DNA from: Holosporaceae bacterium
GTDB taxonomy: Bacteria > Pseudomonadota > Alphaproteobacteria > UBA3830
Direction: 5' to 3'
DNA length: 6,661 nucleotides
Assembly: GCA_031288435.1 (NCBI GenBank)
Contig: JAITRK010000014.1
Span: 1 to 6,661, forward strand
How positions within the stretch are numbered: the stretch's first letter is position 1; every line of letters begins with the position of its first letter. The notes beneath the pieces were generated by a model. It saw nothing but the letters and a program-made list of their open reading frames with translations. It made no database searches and was not told the origin of the DNA. Below, one piece after another: positions 6,123 through 6,661 of the stretch. The translations under genes were made by a program, and so were the position numbers.

Positions 6123-6205
6123 TTGATTATACAGGGGATATGCAAAATCGCGGTTATACAGAATTTCTGAGATTCCTGGGAGCCATTTTTTCCTAAAATT
6201 TCAGC

Positions 6206-6291
6206 TGGTGGAGGGAGTAGGATTCGAACCTACGTAGACTTCCGTCGGCAGATTTACAGTCTGCAGCCATTGACCGCTCGGCCATCCCTCC
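6206..6291 (-). tRNA. tRNA-Tyr (anticodon GTA)
   Basis: An 86-base class II tRNA with encoded CCA. On the minus strand the acceptor GGAGGGA (6291-6285) pairs with TCCCTCC (6216-6210), then discriminator A and CCA (6208-6206). The D arm GCCGAGCGGTC is followed by anticodon stem GCAGA/TCTGC with loop CTGTAAA, anticodon GTA complementing 6255-6257. A long variable arm and the T arm GTAGGTTCGAATCCTAC follow. The core resembles E. coli tRNA-Tyr closely. It lies downstream of the RRM gene on the same strand. I see no strong promoter of its own just upstream. Confidence 0.97.
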
Positions 6292-6315
6292 TAGAAATAG
6301 AAGCGTCTGCGTTCT

Positions 6316-6421
6316 AAAAATTGCAACAGGCAGCTACCAAGAACAAGGGATCGCAAAACACAAACGAAGTAAGTGTAATGCGATCCAATATTCTGCAACA
6401 ACAGCTGCCGTTGCTTTCTTT
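6316..6421 (-). terminator. Nested stem-loop with T-run after the RRM gene
   Basis: The structure begins at the stop codon. The outer stem is GCAACGGCAGCT (6414-6403) with AGCTGCCTGTTGC (6335-6323), 12 pairs and one bulged base, extended by AAAGA (6421-6417) against TTTTT (6320-6316) across a 2x2 A-A internal loop. Inside it sits a second hairpin: GGATCGCA (6386-6379) with TGCGATCC (6355-6348), a 2x2 T-T loop, ACAC with GTGT, and an 11-base loop. The T-run at the 3' foot fits a factor-independent terminator, though the inner hairpin and its size are more than a terminator needs. The plus strand has TTTCTTT (6415-6421) at the other foot, so termination could be bidirectional. It may also protect or regulate the mRNA 3' end. 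Confidence 0.6.
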
Positions 6422-6661
6422 AGGTACGCGGTGAACGCCGATCATTTCTAAATCCGCCACCGCCACCACCACCATAGGATGGTTTTGGGCGACTGCCGCC
6501 GCCGCCGGACGGTGCGCCATTGTAACGAGATTCAGAGACAAACATTGTTCGTCCTTCGAATTCCATCTTATTCATTTTTTCAATGGCCGCGGATGCTTCG
6601 GCGTCCGTGGACATCTCTACAAAACCAAATCCCTTGCTACGACCGCTTGTTCGATCCTTTA
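6420..6661 (-). CDS. RRM-domain RNA-binding protein with Gly-rich tail (3' part)
   Basis: Only the last 79 residues are in the window; the frame is open at base 6661, so the start lies beyond it. Seen: the second half of one RNA-recognition motif, with the RNP1 octamer KGFGFVEM followed by the helix region DAEASAAIEKMN and strand EFEGRTMFVSESR. Then comes a low-complexity tail with SGGGGS and a run of seven Gly, ending FRNDRRSPRT, with a scatter of Arg like RGG-type tails. Small single-RRM, Gly-rich proteins occur in cyanobacteria, where several are cold-induced, and in various proteobacteria. They bind single-stranded RNA, probably as chaperones; the target here is unknown. An internal ATG at 6614 falls inside RNP1 and cannot be the real start. 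The stop at 6420-6422 leads straight into the nested stem-loop, and tRNA-Tyr is next on the same strand. Confidence 0.9.
   Translation of the reverse strand, partial: KDRTSGRSKGFGFVEMSTDAEASAAIEKMNKMEFEGRTMFVSESRYNGAPSGGGGSRPKPSYGGGGGGGFRNDRRSPRT

Larger units (their letters stand above)
5837..6205. other. Gene-free region between the two tRNA genes
   Basis: I see no convincing protein gene here. The longest minus-strand frame (start at 6052) runs through the whole tRNA-Glu gene, has no ribosome binding site and matches nothing I recognise; a 67-residue plus-strand frame is likewise unconvincing. The region holds a tandem 11-mer, a promoter-like pair, three hairpins and a T-rich run, given as separate entries. 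It could be a small RNA locus or a decayed insertion next to a tRNA gene. Confidence 0.5.

Noticed and set aside
6127..6161. Direct repeat TTATACAG at 6127-6134 and 6154-6161
   Set aside because: Eight AT-rich bases twice in 35 are not enough to support an element; no third copy or flanking pattern.
6154..6186. A 10-codon minus-strand frame (MAPRNLRNSV) preceded by AGGA
   Set aside because: The ribosome site and start look acceptable, but ten codons are too few to support without expression data.
1..6661. CRISPR array, insertion sequence or toxin-antitoxin pair
   Set aside because: No regularly spaced repeats, no transposase or terminal inverted repeats, and no paired small genes were found.

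Overview
The window looks like an alphaproteobacterial chromosome of moderate to lowish GC. The evidence is an FlbD-like sigma-54 activator, a MutL that keeps the endonuclease motif used by bacteria without MutH, a flavoprotein of a type I associate with Rhodospirillales-like bacteria, and two tRNA genes with encoded CCA. The genus cannot be read from this much sequence.

Layout, left to right. Bases 1-4231 hold three plus-strand genes, closely spaced and probably one transcription unit: a GltD-like FAD/NAD(P) oxidoreductase with iron-sulfur clusters at both ends (10-1605), the mismatch-repair protein MutL (1622-3421), and a stand-alone EAL-domain cyclic-di-GMP phosphodiesterase (start chosen at 3467, end 4231). 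An 83-base convergent gap with a weak dyad separates them from a minus-strand FlbD-like activator (4315-5550). That protein has a degenerate receiver-like N-terminus, a complete AAA+ core except for GAFTNA in place of GAFTGA, and a C-terminal Fis-type HTH. A 210-base divergent region with several short dyads and weak promoter candidates leads to a plus-strand tRNA-Glu with a CTC anticodon (5761-5836). Next come 369 bases with no convincing gene (5837-6205), which contain a tandem 11-mer, a promoter-like pair and several hairpins. Then comes a minus-strand tRNA-Tyr(GTA) (6206-6291). The right edge holds the 3' part of a minus-strand RRM RNA-binding protein with a Gly-rich tail. It is followed by a striking nested stem-loop that ends in a T-run.

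How the parts relate. The EAL enzyme and the FlbD-like activator both fit a motility or lifestyle switch, but no flagellar structural gene is visible. The first gene probably passes electrons between NAD(P)H and a ferredoxin or a 2-oxoacid oxidoreductase whose genes would lie outside the window. The sequences most worth a second look are the nested RNA structure after the RRM gene, the GAFTNA substitution, and the structured gene-free block between the two tRNAs. I found no CRISPR array, insertion sequence or obvious new multi-gene defence system.
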